From Meandrina meandrites (Eukaryota; Cnidaria; Anthozoa; Scleractinia; Meandrinidae): 64,000 bases of DNA. Positions 47,089 through 59,100 of the stretch are shown in pieces. The notes beneath the pieces were generated by a model. That model did no database searches, was not told where the DNA came from, and saw nothing but the letters and a program-made list of their open reading frames with translations. Location of the stretch: NCBI GenBank assembly GCA_963693305.1, contig OY855915.1, positions 8,197,607-8,261,606 of the forward strand, given 5' to 3'. Each line of letters opens with the position of its first letter. Position 1 is the stretch's first letter. The translations under genes were made by a program, and so were the position numbers.

Positions 47089-47155
<67 letters not shown>

Positions 47156-47253
47156 TCATTCATTCATTCATTCATTCATTCATTCATTCATTCATTCATT
47201 CATTCATTCATTCATTCATTCATTCATTCATTCATTCATTCATTCATTCATTG
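47089..47253. repeat. (ATC)n then (ATTC)n compound microsatellite
   Basis: About 22 ATC units run into about 24 ATTC units. The same position holds four ATC units in unit A (7,482) and a TTCG/ATTC array in unit F (58,586-58,628), so this is a length-variable site inside the 3' flank. Confidence 0.95.
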
Positions 47254-48143
47254 CTTACTTCCTATTTTCCATCTAATGAGATTGCAATCCAGGGCTGTAT
47301 GCGGACTTTACCTGGGTGTGTGTGAGTGCTGGAGGTGTGAGTGTCTAGGGGGTCCAGGGGTATCCTTCCACATGAAATATTCAAAGTCCAGTTGTTAAAA
47401 TACATATTTCCTGCATTCTAAGAGTCATTTTAGTCTTCATTGCAATTTACTTTCATTCAGCGCCAGTTCTTAATAGACTAAGCAGATAATAAGATTCAAA
47501 ATTCCTTTGGTAAAAAACTTATTATTTTAAAGTTAGGAATATATATTCGCTACATCAAACTAGTCAAACCACAAAAAATTTCTATATCGCTTTCCGTGAG
47601 GAGGCGCAAAGATAACAACCAAAAGTTAATCTTTTAGCACTTTTCTGCACTTGTGATTGCTTCTTCAGCTTACTTCCTATTTTCCATCAAATTGGGTTCG
47701 AATCTCTGCTTTTACTGAAAAATTCAGTTGAATGTCTAGACTAAGTAGAAAAAACGATTCAAATCTCCTCTGGTGAAAAAGAGCTTATTAATTATATACT
47801 TCCTTTCTCACAAAATATCCAACTCTCAAACAAACAGAAATATATATCTACACCGCTTTCCGTGAAGCTGCGCATTGAAGACAACAACTAAAATTTAATA
47901 TTTTAGATATGCATACTAAATAATTTTATCTTTTTTTATAAATTTAAAATCATTTACGGCAGCATGATACTATTTACAAGATTTGTTCACAATATAATTT
48001 GCGTATATATTGCTAAAGGGAAATGTGACGTCATACAATTCGAAAACAAAAAGAAATGCAGAATATTGTCATTACAGATACCGCGCATTTCAAAACACTG
48101 ACCCAGCAGAGCTACAAACTACAAACACTGACAAATGAAACAT
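47254..48143. repeat. 3'-UTR-like flank of unit D
   Basis: The stretch is homologous to 8,223-8,723 and 58,640-59,100. It carries two hairpin 19-mers (47,589-47,607 and 47,855-47,873), each with one or two changes. No gene is seen. Confidence 0.65.
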
Positions 48144-50353
48144 CTACTTCAATACGTATACTTTGTTAGCTGTAAAGCTAGTCATGAGAAGACGACCATC
48201 TGGTGCTGTTGCTATTCCAAAAACTGGGAAATGAGTGATAGTTTTGCCTGTGAAGCGACCGTCTAACGTGAACTGCTGAACTCGGTTATTTTTGCTATCA
48301 CATAAAAGAATATGATTGGAGCTGTCTACAAGCATACCATACGGCCAGTTAAGTTGTCCGTCTTGATTCCCTTGTGTTCCAAACTTGTATAAGAAAATTC
48401 CTGTCTGATCGTAAACTTTAATGCAGTTATTGCCTCCATCAGATACGAGAAACATGTTTTTGTAAGGAATGCAGCTAGTTGGACGGTTGAGTTTCTCTGG
48501 GCCGCTGTCTCCAAATATAGAAATAGTTTCTCCTTCCTTTGACAACACATGTATCCTATGATTGCCGTTCTCAGTTACAACAATGCGTCCTTCATCATTC
48601 AAACAAACATCAAGTGGATTCTTAAACTCTCCTTAATTCCTGCACCACATTTTCCAAAGCTTTTCACAACAGTTCCTGTCTGGATATTTATGTGTTGTAT
48701 TCTATGATTCAATTCATCTGCAATTAGAATCTCGTTGTCGTTTACAAACGAAACGCCAACTGGGTAGTAAAATTGTCCAGAATTTGATCCATGGTTGCCA
48801 ATTTTCCTTAAACTGTTACCTTCTTGATTGAATACATAAACACAATGACCAGTGCGATCTGACAAAACTTTCTTGCCTTCCGCGTTAACAGCGATTCCAT
48901 ATAACCCTTGGGGCACATCTCCTTGAATGAATTTTAAGTCCAACTCGCCGACAACAACGAGTTCACGTTCTTTCACCTGCATAGTAAAAGGACAGGTCGG
49001 AAGTTTATCGCCATTGATCTTTACTTCAATGCTGTAGGCGCCCTGTACTGTCGGAGTAAATTTCAGCTGAAGATTACCGTCTTCTTTCTCGCTAACCATC
49101 ACATTTGTTACATCTTTAGCGGGTTCAATCAGAACTTCAACTTGATCTTTGAGATCAGCTTGGTTACTCAGCTCCCATTCAGATGTTTTGTGGCCTAACG
49201 TAAACTCTGCTTCTAAACCAGCCTGGAGAGTTCGGTCTAGTCCTTCAAGTGTTGATCGATTTGCGTCAGCCTTCTTTTCTGCGGTCTCAATAAAACCCAA
49301 TTTCAAGTCCTCTACAGAAGCCTCGGTAAATTTGACAAATGTAGTCTCAGCTTGTTCAGGAGCTTCAGCCGTACGAAGCTCTTCAAATCGGAGCTTCAAA
49401 GTTTCCTTGTTCCGCATGATATCCGAGCTTGAGCTTCTCTGTGCCAGATTATTAGCAAACTCAACCGCTTGTTTCATTTGTTTCACCATGGACTCCGCTT
49501 CCTGCACAGCCGAGTTCATTCTCTCGAGTCTCGTCACGCGTGTAGTCTCGAGTGACACAATCGCCTCTCGCTCGCGCTCTCGAATCTCTGCGATCATTTG
49601 TTCAGAAGCTTGCAAGACTCCACGTTTAGCAGTTGCGACATTTCTTTCCAGCGCAGAGATCGTTTCTTTAAATTGTTGAATCACTTTACTAAACTCGCTT
49701 ATCTTGTCCTTGATCATTTCAGCGCCCGACATGATGTTGGGTTTCTCGTCATGGGCTACTTTGTCGAGTAAAACGATCTCGTGATTTCGATGATCCGTGA
49801 CTATGCAAATTTGGCAAACACAAGCTTGACACGAAAAGCAAAAGAATCTCGTGATTTCTTTCTCGTGGAGCTGCTGCGAGCAAAATGGCTGTCGCTTCAG
49901 CAAAGCTTCGTAATCTTCTGCTTTAAATTCCTGCACTGGTGTAACTTTGTGCCCTTCAAATGATTCCTTTAACATTTCGTGTGCGTTGTAACAGTCTGGG
50001 CACATAAATTGTCCACAGTCAAAACAATAGTACATCTGGGAGTTGGTTTTTCTGCATTGGGAACAAGACATATTACTTCCATCGCCACTACGTCGAACAG
50101 CAAAGAGACTCAACAAACTGTTGTGGAAGAAACTGCTCGGCAAACTTTCAAAGCGATTTCCTTCGGGTAAATCGATTTGAGCTTGGCACTCTGGGCAGCA
50201 GAACTTTCCTTGTCTATGGCTCGCTCTTGCATGATTCGACAGACACTCACAGCAAAATGTGTGAAGACAGGATATAGTTTTGGGCTCGTTGTAGATATCG
50301 AGACAAATCGAGCAAGTAAGATGTTGCTTGAGGTTTTTCAAAAGGGACTCCAT
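48144..50353 (-). pseudogene. TRIM-NHL copy D, split by a two-base insertion
   Basis: From ATG at 50,353 (or the in-frame ATG two codons earlier) the copy encodes an intact RING, B-boxes 1 and 2, coiled coil, filamin domain and the first two NHL blades. Two extra bases near 48,634, in the KCGAG loop after blade 2, shift the frame, and TGA follows at 48,599-48,601. The remaining four blades stay open in the other frame to 48,144, and an ATG overlaps that stop region (48,602). Everything else is undamaged, so this is either a very young pseudogene, an assembly or allelic difference, or a gene making a ligase truncated in its propeller. A two-blade propeller is unlikely to fold normally. Confidence 0.88.
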
Positions 50354-51200
50354 CGTCATGCGTCGCTCGGTAAAGCTTTCGAAACAGAAAAGTCTCAAGC
50401 TATTTTAGTTTCTGAGAAAACTGTATTGTGATTACTGTCTGCTTGTGGCCAATCAGATGTCGTTGAGGTTCGTTCTGAGCTGTCGAGTTTAACCTTAGGT
50501 CGTTCAGCAACGCTTGATCATAGTCTGTTCAGACATGTCTTTCATCAAAGTAATTCGGGTATAAGAAAATTGTAAGCTACGTTTAAATGTGATCGTGTTG
50601 CGAATTTGTAGCAGGCCTCAAAATGAACTTTGTTTGTGATCACGTGCTGTTGCTGACTGAAGCTCTTGCAAAACAGATAACCACCTCAAGGTATTGTTTC
50701 AGATTCCGAGAAAACAGAGCTGATTAACGTCACGAGACTACTCACGCGACACGAGATGCTGTTTTTGGGCTTTCGAATTTCGAAAGATTGGCTGACCCCC
50801 ATTGTAATTCATTGCATAAAATAAATCATTGTTGTCTGCTTGGAGCGTTGTTTTGATATGACTGCTTTATTTTGGAATCATAGGTACGCAAGGCGTGCAA
50901 AGGCTAATGCGGGTTTGTTTGCAAAAAAACAAATGACGTAAATCACGTACTTGAATTCTCTTGAGTATTGTGGCTAAGTGCATATACAGTGGAAGGTGAT
51001 TCAATGTGTATTCTTGCTACTAGAGTAATAGCTAAATAAGAAATTTTGTTGAGCCTCATGTAATAAATATCTGTTTGTATTATTTTAACAAGAAGCAATA
51101 AATATATGCAAAGAAATTTAAGCGAATCAACTCTTAACCGGATTTCGCTCTTTCCACTGCTGCCTCTTGTGTCAAGATTTTTTGCAGACCCGGCCTCCAT
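50354..51200. repeat. Module U, 5' of unit D
   Basis: The stretch matches 10,800-11,590. GAS-like sites lie at 50,410-50,418 and 50,704-50,712, and CCAAT at 50,449-50,453. The ACGTCAC site is missing from the proximal block. It ends at the next transposon. Confidence 0.7.
50410..50453 (-). promoter_or_regulatory. GAS-CCAAT block of unit D
   Basis: TTCTGAGAA is followed 30 bp away by CCAAT, 57-100 bp upstream of the ATG, in the same arrangement as in F and A but without a CRE-like site. Confidence 0.45.
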
Positions 51201-54200
51201 ACCCGTACGAAATGAAACTCGGGAATTTTCAGGAATTGGCGAATTCTTTAGATTTCTCGGGTTTTCCCAGAAATTCTCGGTAATTTTTAATAGCCGTCTT
51301 TGGTGCCCTAAAATTCCCGGGAATTGTTGCGATTTTTTGAGACGAGAATATTGGCCTCTTAAACAACTCTTGAGAATTCCCGGGACTTCCCAGGAATACA
51401 CTTTAACACATTCTTAAAGCCTGAATTCTCGGAAATTCCTTGGAATTCTCGGGACCTTAATTAAAAAGTTTGATTTGCCCCAAGATTATTCTGGATTTTA
51501 AAAAGTTTCGTCTTTTACCTTCTCGAAACATCCCGCGAATTCCCGAAAATACAGTTTGATCTCCCTCTCCCCAGACCCTTCTCCGTTTTATCCTTGATTT
51601 GCAGCAATTAAACACTGCATTTCACTTTTCGCGTGCACCAAGGATCTAAGAAAAAATAGGCCGATTTCTAAAATTTATTAAGCCGCTTAAGAATTTAAGG
51701 CTTCAAGGTATTTCACAGGCTATCGGTAAAACAAGCTATGTCGACCTGGAGTGGAGACCGACGTACACGAGTCGCACAAAATTTTATAATTCCAGGCGAC
51801 TGACGGCACTTAAACGTGTGCGAATTAAATGTTCATTTGACTCATACCTTTATGCACTAGAGGAGGCTTCTGCTTGAAATCCCAGAATATTTTTACAGAA
51901 GGACCTCGAAGCTTCTGCTCGCAATCCAACCAGGAATACATAATTTCTGCTCACGGAAGACGCTTCGTTCGAATCAAACATCCCAAATTAGGCGCGCAAG
52001 TGTCACGTGGGTGTTTAATCATTAATTTCAAAGACCATGTGATTCGTTCCAGGCTTCCTCGGACACCAAATTTGAATTTCTGTCCGCCATATTTTCAGCC
52101 GTTTGAGAGCTTACATGTACATGTAGAGTTGGACCATCGTTGGTTGGTCAAGATTCCAATTGAAATAGTGTTTTAATCGACAAATCACCTTCGAAAAGAG
52201 GTATTTGCCAGCCATATGGATTGCAGACATCGTAAAAGGTAAGCTTGAATTGTTTTAAGCACGTAAATTATATACAGTGTAAGTATCAGTTGTGCGCCAC
52301 GCTCAGCCGTAAGTTGTTATTTCTTGTACCTCCGAGGAAAACAAGAACTGCTTTGAGAAATCGGGGGTAAAATAGCGGAACTTCTGCGATATCGAGGGTT
52401 CGAGAAATCGGGATAATACTGAGTGAACGAGTGAACGTTCCGTAAACGTTCAGTATAATTTGCGAAAATTTCGCATTATGTAATTTACAGACTGCACTCC
52501 GATTATTACTTTCGTATGGGAAAACAAAGTAAAGGAGTTTGGGTCACCATAATACTTCTTACTTGATTCTTAGGTTGGGTTTCTTAATTATCTTGCTTGC
52601 TTGAATTCACTCGTTTTCTATGACGATACAGTACCAACATTTGCATAATATAGCTTCTCTTCCAGCTGGCAGTTTCATGTGCATGTACATATACTAGTAG
52701 TTTTGCAATGTTTTCGAGTGGTATACCGTGAAATATCCCACCAGTGACTTGATTGTTCAGTATACACACGAGCCTTTTAGGAAAGTGTGAATACAAAGAA
52801 AAATCAAGTCACAAGTAGGATAATTACTGTATCCCGTGAGAAAACATTGCAGAAATATTTTATCCCATGCCTTTTTATATGCATACAACTCTGCAACTTC
52901 AGATAAATATAGACTAAATACAAAACTTGTTGTAAAGCTTTTAATGTTACCCTATCTGGCTTAGATTCCTCTGTCCAGTTTTGAAAAAGTCAACAGAATG
53001 TATACAGTATTAATAATTTGTCCTCATGGTAATGTGGCTGTAGGTCATTGATAATTCTTGTTTTAGAATATTTGTTTTGCTTGGATAAGAGAACAGTCAC
53101 AATGTTTAGCTGAATACACAACCATTCCTGTTTTTTTCGTCGATATTTAGAATGTCCAATTCGAGCGGTTGATTTGCTCCATTTACATTGTATGTGGGAA
53201 AAGTTTCTTACAAAATCTAAATTGAGCTGAATGTACATGTATAAACATAGAGTGTGCTGGCGGCTTTTTTGTGGAATGCATCATATAAATAATTCACAGC
53301 AAAATATGCAATGGCTCTCTAGGCTGCTGATTGGCTGTAATCTCCAAGGCATGGGATAAACACATGTACATGAACATGAAGCCAAGCTGTCATACATGTA
53401 CATGTAGTAAGTTTTGTTTTACTATTCTGTATTTGAATACCGTAAATAATCGATAAAGCGCCGCTCACGAATAAGCGGCATACTTTTACCGAAAAAATTA
53501 AATATTAAGCACCTCTCTTGAATAAGCGCCACAGCGCTGATTTGGGTATTTTCAGAGTCCTATAAACTGCGTTCATGCTATCTCTTGTATTTGAACAGTA
53601 ATACTTTCACAAAGAGACTGAGAAACTGTGCTAATGTTACCTCTTGTACATGTATTTCAATCAGTGTTTTACTGGTAGTTAAAATAAGCACCGCTCTCAA
53701 ATGAGCACTGCACCTTTAACAGGGAAAAATTAAATAAGTGGCGTGGCACTTAATCCATCATTTAATCCTCCATTTATAAATCAATCACACAGCTGAGGCC
53801 TACACGGGACCAGTTCTTAATGAATCAGTTCCAGATATCAGTCTTGATACGCCTTCTGTTTATATTAGACCATTCTGGAACCAGCCTGGTAATTAGAAAA
53901 TACCAGGTCTAGTGTTTGATCTGTACCAGACTGGTTCCGCATGGTCTGATGTGAACAGAAGCTGATCCAGTCTGGTTTACATGTAGTTTGGAAGGGTTCC
54001 ATTTTAGTCCCCTGTAGAGTAAATGTAGCCTTAGTGGACCAGAAATAATATTTTTCTGTCATGCAAAAACTTTTATTCACATTTGAGCAGTACTGTACAT
54101 GTACTCCTTCCTAAACTTTGAGGTGGTGGTGTGGAACATGCTTCCTTTTGATTTGAATTATTTAGACCATTTTTATATGGGTCATGTATACCCAGAAACT

Positions 54201-55771
54201 TCTCTGCTTGGACATTTACATGTAAGCATCTGATACATTATGTGCTGTATGCAGTGCAATGTCTACTGCTTACTTGTGTCTTAAAAAGTACAAAGAAAAT
54301 GAATTTCGTTTCCCTAAAACTGTTAGATTCAAGTGCTTTACTAATCAACTTTTGCAAATCGAGGGAAAAAATGCATGACCAAATGGCATTTTAATGTCAT
54401 TGTTTAAGTGCCATTGCTTTGCTCTTCTAGTGCCATATGTGTAACTCTTCATCACAAATGATGTGTAACTAAACAATAGGGCAAATGGAGCTGGAGATAA
54501 GCAAATTCCAAGCTGTGATAAGCAGATTCCAAAAAGTTTTGTTTTCCTTTTTTTTTTTAAATTTCAATTTTTAGTATTGTGACAAATATACAGAAACTGC
54601 ATGTACACATAGTTACAATACATGTAGAATAGGGTAAATAATGGAGTTTCCCACAGTACTTTTTGTATGCCCAGTAGGCACTAAGCAACTATTCTAGATG
54701 AAACACTGATTTATTGATTGATTGATTCTCTTTGGTACAATTATGATTTTATTTTGCCAGCCTCGATTGGTCATCTTCACCCTTCTTACTTGCTCTGGTA
54801 ATGCACCTGTTCTATGTTTTATGCAAGAGAACATTTGCATATTATGTCCAGAGATGTAGCTAAGAGCTCGGGGAACCGGCTAAATTCACAATTTCACAAG
54901 GAAACAGATTGGGGTAGTCTTGAAGGTATAAAGACCAAAAGAGACTGAGCTGGGTTTTTTAGTGTAAATTACAGATTTAATATACAAATTATGTTTTCGT
55001 TCATCAATATTAACTAAAAAACTGTTCACATTTTTTTTGCAGATGTCATAAGGGATTGATTTTCAGTCCTTTCCACTGATCACAAGGAGCAGACGATTTG
55101 GATTTGGGAACAAAAAATCAGCTAAGAGAAACATTTTCTAATTAATGGCCCGGGCGGCTGCTGTGATTTGCTTTGTGTACATGTAAATGATGACCAGTGT
55201 AAATGTACATGTATGAAAAGCTTTCTGTTGTAGTATATGGATTGCAATAACATAGTGATGAAAGATGAAAAAGTTTTAATTATTAAATTGTGTCATCTTT
55301 GAATTTGGTGCTTAGTCTCTCCATTTATTTATTTGTTATGTTAACCTTTTAAATTCAATAATTTTGGATACATGTTATCCTGGGAATTCTCGAGAATTCT
55401 CGGAAATTTCGGTCTTCTTTGCTAATTCACAATTTTTTTTTCGTTAATTTCTAGTTAATTCACGAGATTTCACGAGAATTATTGGGAAAACCCAAGAATT
55501 ATCGAGAAATCTCTAGAAATCTGAGCAGCTTCATTTCCTTTTAATTTAAGCCAAACTGTTTCTCGGGAATTCCCGAAAATTGTCGAGAATATCGAGCAAT
55601 CAATCTGGTCATTTTTGTTCCCGAGAAATCCTGGGAATTCCTGAGAATCTATTGTGCCAATTAACGCTCAGGAATGTAAAAAAATTCCCGAGAAATCTTG
55701 GGAATTATTCCTAGGAATTCTCGGCTTTTCTTAGAATATTCCGGGAATTCTTTGAACTTTTTTGTACGGGA
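51201..55771. mobile_element. 4.6-kb element with degenerate GGGAATTC arrays at both ends
   Basis: The ends read CCCGTACGAAATG (51,202) and the complement-like ATCCCGTACAAAA (from 55,772 inward). Within about 450 bp of each end lie dozens of degenerate copies of a palindromic word, roughly TCTCGGGAATTCCCGAGA. The core (51,650-55,370) has no supported gene. It is rich in TACATGTA and contains a donor-like AAAGGTAAGC (52,235) and an acceptor-like TTTTTTGCAG (55,042), so a noncoding or captured transcript is possible. The flanks are not two halves of one site: the left is distal 5' flank and the right is a RING exon. Confidence 0.55.
53440..53760. repeat. Degenerate AATAAGCGCC inverted repeat within the 4.6-kb element
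   Basis: Words such as CGATAAAGCGCCGCTC and GAATAAGCGCC recur from 53,455 to 53,535, with related AAGCACCGCTCTCAAATGAG near 53,687. It looks like an old nested MITE. No coding sequence is seen. Confidence 0.4.
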
Positions 55772-55925
55772 TTAACTTTCCTTGTTTGTGGCTCGCTCTT
55801 GCATGATTCGACAGACACTCACAGCAAAATGTGTGAAGACATGATATAGTTTTGGACTCGTTGTAGATATCGAGACAAATCGAGCAAGTGAGATGTTGCT
55901 TGAGGTTTTTCAAAAGGGACTCCAT
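55772..55925 (-). pseudogene. TRIM copy E, RING fragment
   Basis: ATG at 55,925 opens about 50 RING codons with Cys14, Cys17, Cys29, His31, Cys34 and Cys37 in place. After HARASHKQGK the sequence runs into the 4.6-kb element, so the last zinc-binding pair (Cys53, Cys56) and all downstream domains are gone. Confidence 0.9.
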
Positions 55926-55987
55926 CGCTATAGGCGTCGCTCGACAAAAGCTTTCGACGAAACACAACTGCATCAAGCTATTTTAGT

Positions 55988-56038
55988 TTCTGAGAAAACC
56001 GGATTAATTTACGTCACAGTTATCTGCTTGTGGCCAAT
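55988..56038 (-). promoter_or_regulatory. GAS-CRE-CCAAT block of unit E
   Basis: TTCTGAGAA, ACGTCAC and CCAAT are all present, 63-113 bp upstream of the RING ATG. A complete promoter-like block drives only a RING fragment here. Confidence 0.5.
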
Positions 56039-56561
56039 CAGATGTGATTAAAGTTCTTACTGTGCTCTTGAAGTTTAACCTGAGGTCGTTCAGTCGTTCC
56101 ATATTTTCAATGCTAGATAATCTGCTCATTTGCTCAAGGCAGTTTAGGTATTTAAAATTTGTGAGCTACGATTAAATGTTATCGTGCTGTAAATTTTTAA
56201 TGTGAGCTTCATCCATAAACCTGTGTACCGTCGCTAGCTAATTCTCTTCCTAAACAGATAAACGCCTCAAGGTATTTTCTCAGATTCCGAGAAAACATCA
56301 CTAATTAACGTCACGACTGGCTGTTTTTAATTTTGACAATCAAATCTCAAAAGGTTGGGCGACCCCTACTGAAACGTGTGATTGTTGTTCGTTTGCATAT
56401 TATAAATGAGCATTCTACTGTTGTCTGTTGTAAGCGTTGTTTTGAAACGATTACTCATGACTGCGAGTTGTGAAGAACGAATATGCTTCCTGTGTATGTA
56501 GCTGTTAAATTTTGAAACATAAGCACGCAAGGCGTACATAGGCTAGTTTGGGTGGCATAAA

Positions 56562-56612
56562 GGACTCTATCGCGAGGCGTCCCTCAGTAAAGCTTGCGAA
56601 ACACAAATACCT
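56562..56612 (-). pseudogene. TRIM promoter plus start remnant
   Basis: This is the paralogue of 17,598-17,648, with the start codon changed to ATA and no gene body. Confidence 0.65.
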
Positions 56613-57437
56613 CAAGAAATTAAGTTTCTGAGAAAACAGAATAAATCACCGTCACGTATATGTCTTCTTGCGGCCAATCAGATGTCATTAAAGGTTTCAC
56701 TGAGCTCTTGAGTTTAACCTTAGGTCGCTTAGGCGATTTTTGATGCAAAATCGTAGCCGGTCTGCTGTGATCTTTTTTAGATAATTAAACTATTTGAAGT
56801 TTGCTCGTTACTATTAAATGTAATTCTCAACAGGCCCGCTAAAAACTTCATTTCATGATCGCGTGCCGTACGGCGCTGACTAAAAACTCCTGTGAAACAG
56901 ACAACCGCCTCAAGGTATTTTTTTCAGATTCCGAGAAACAGAACTGATTAACGTCACGACTGGCTGCTTTTGGCAATCAAATTTCACAAGGTTGGCTGAC
57001 CTCCATTGTATCCTAAGATTGTTATTTTGTTGCATATAATAAATGTGCCATTATTGTCTGCTTGAGCGCTGTTTTGATGTGATCGAGCTATTTTAATACT
57101 GTATTGTGAGGTATGACGTTGACGTAAAGTCAACAGGCTGTTGAGGCTGTCAAAGTTTGGAGTTATAGGTACGCAAGGCGTGCAAAGGCTAGCGTGGGTG
57201 TCAAAAAAATGACGTGTTGAGTATTGTGGCTCAATGTATATACAGTGGGAGGAGATTGATTGCATATTGCTGTTACTAGATTAATATAAAGCCTGTCATA
57301 GACAGTTTGAGGTAGTTTGCTCAGCTTCGTAAAATGAGGTAGTTATTTTTATCATTTGAATACGACAGAACAAATTCGTAAGAAAAATAAATATATTGGA
57401 AAGAAACTGAATCTGATTGCGCGCTTTCCAATCCTAT

Positions 57438-57582
57438 AGAGCGTTTTCCATTTGTCAAAACTGGCCGGTCAGACAGGTATATTCGAGAACAGAATTCCGT
57501 TGTTAGTCAGATTTGTCCTGGCAGATCAGTCAATATCTACCTCTTACTTACCGAGCGCGAGGGCTGTACGTCTCGAGAAAGC
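57438..57582. mobile_element. TIR-type MITE (GAGCGCTTTCC ends), copy 3, truncated
   Basis: The left end and about 145 bp match copies at 428 and 18,514. It is cut where the next MITE starts. Confidence 0.65.
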
Positions 57583-57584
57583 TA

Positions 57585-57842
57585 CAACCAGTTTCAAAAA
57601 GGGTTGGGACACTTGATCAAGAACGCGATTTACGATATTTTCATATTGTTACCTTGCATCGCCCCCTTTCCCCCTGATCAATGTTGTCCGAATTTTAGGA
57701 TTATATTTAAACCTTCAGCAACTTTGAAATTGGGAGGGGGGTTCAGAATAAGATGCACTTGTTTATTTTTTCAGCGAGGGCATGTTTTATAAAAACAAAT
57801 ACAATTTTAGGGTGAGTGTCTCATCAATTTTGAAACCGGTTG
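57585..57842. mobile_element. 258-bp mariner-like MITE
   Basis: The inverted ends are CAACCAGTTTCAAAA and the complement of CAACCGGTTTCAAAA, each bordered by TA as in Tc1/mariner insertions. No coding capacity is seen. The left neighbour is module P and the right neighbour is module T, which are several kilobases apart in other units. Confidence 0.7.
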
Positions 57843-59100
57843 TAGTTGACTAACACATGACGTGGCTTAGAGCCGTTAATAGACAAAACTTTGATGAGTG
57901 GAGGGGGGGGGGGGGGGGGAGGGGGGTTGAGCGGGAAGCAAGATTCCTAAGGTGGTGGAACTGGGAGAGATTGAGAAAAGTTTTGCAGCATTTCGTTATA
58001 TTTTGCCCTAGAAATGGGCAAAGAGGCAAGAACCACTACGAAAACGGGAAGGAACCGGAAGTAAAAGGTACGGGAAACGTGAGGTTCAAACACCCCCTCC
58101 CCACTCCCCCCTCTTTAATAAGCGGTCGATTCTGCAAGAAGTTGTTGTTTAGAAGGCAAAGTGAAGGTAATCGAGTTACTTAGATTCAATTAAATCATTG
58201 CATGCCAGTCAAGGTTAAATCTGTTTTATTGTAGTGCTCTTATTAAAAATGTTTTGACATTAAAATCATGTTGCACTAAGCTGTAACACATCTATCTCTT
58301 CTCAAAGGCTTTCAAATAGTAATACTTTATTTCACTGCTTTAAATTAACAAAATATCTATGCTACATGCTCTCCGAATTTAATATAAAATCTTTCTAGGA
58401 GCATCCTCCGCTAACCTACTTTTAGCGATCCGTGAAACATGTTACATATTGCACCTTCACCTTGAAAATATTTTTAAACTAGTCATAAACGGTATTGAAA
58501 AATGCAAAATGCTACGTGAATTATGGGTTCTTCTTATCATTATGGTCATCATGTATAACTGTAAGTAACTTTTTTTACGAGACTTCGTTCGTTCGTTCGT
58601 TCGTTCGTTCGTTCATTCATTCATTCATCGCTTTCCGTGAAGCGGCGCAAAGATAACAACCAAAAATTAATCTTTTAGCAGTTTTCTGTACTTGTGATTG
58701 CGTCTTCAGGTTACTTCCTATTTTCCATCTAATTGGGTTGGAATATCTTTTTTTACTGAAAAATTCAGTTGATTGTCTGACCTAAGTAGGAATAAGATTC
58801 AAATCTCCTCTGGTGAAAGAGAACTTATTAATTCAGATATATTTCCTTTCTCACAAAAAAAAAAAATATTCAACCACGCAAACAACAGAAATATCTATAA
58901 CGCTTTCCGTGAAGCGGCGCAGCAATGAAACAACAACAAAAATTAAAATCATTTACGGATCATGATACTATTTACTAGATTTGTTCACATTATAATTTGC
59001 GTATATACAACGCGAGGCCACAAAATGAAGAATTTGTCATTGAAGATACCGCGCATTTCAAAACAGAGATACAAACTACAAATACTGACAAATGAAACAT
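57843..59100. repeat. Module T and 3' flank of unit F
   Basis: The stretch contains a G-run (57,903-57,919), the putative poly(A) signal (58,225-58,230, minus strand), a TTCG/ATTC microsatellite (58,586-58,628) and two exact hairpin 19-mers (58,630-58,648 and 58,902-58,920). No separate gene is supported. Confidence 0.65.

Larger units (their letters stand above)
55926..57437. repeat. Modules U and P, 5' of unit E
   Basis: The stretch is near-identical in order to 16,996-18,513. GAS-like sites lie at 55,988, 56,285, 56,626 and 56,929, ACGTCAC at 56,011, and CCAAT at 56,034 and near 56,673. A start remnant is at 56,562-56,612. The 69-bp MITE of copy B is absent near 57,105, giving its empty site. 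Confidence 0.75.

Noticed and set aside
48599..48640. Programmed ribosomal frameshift in copy D
   Set aside because: There is no slippery heptamer, and the paralogues are in one frame, so a plain insertion explains it.
51874..52236. First exon of a host gene with donor at 52,235
   Set aside because: The donor-like site is fine, but no coding continuation or domain can be traced to the acceptor-like site at 55,042.
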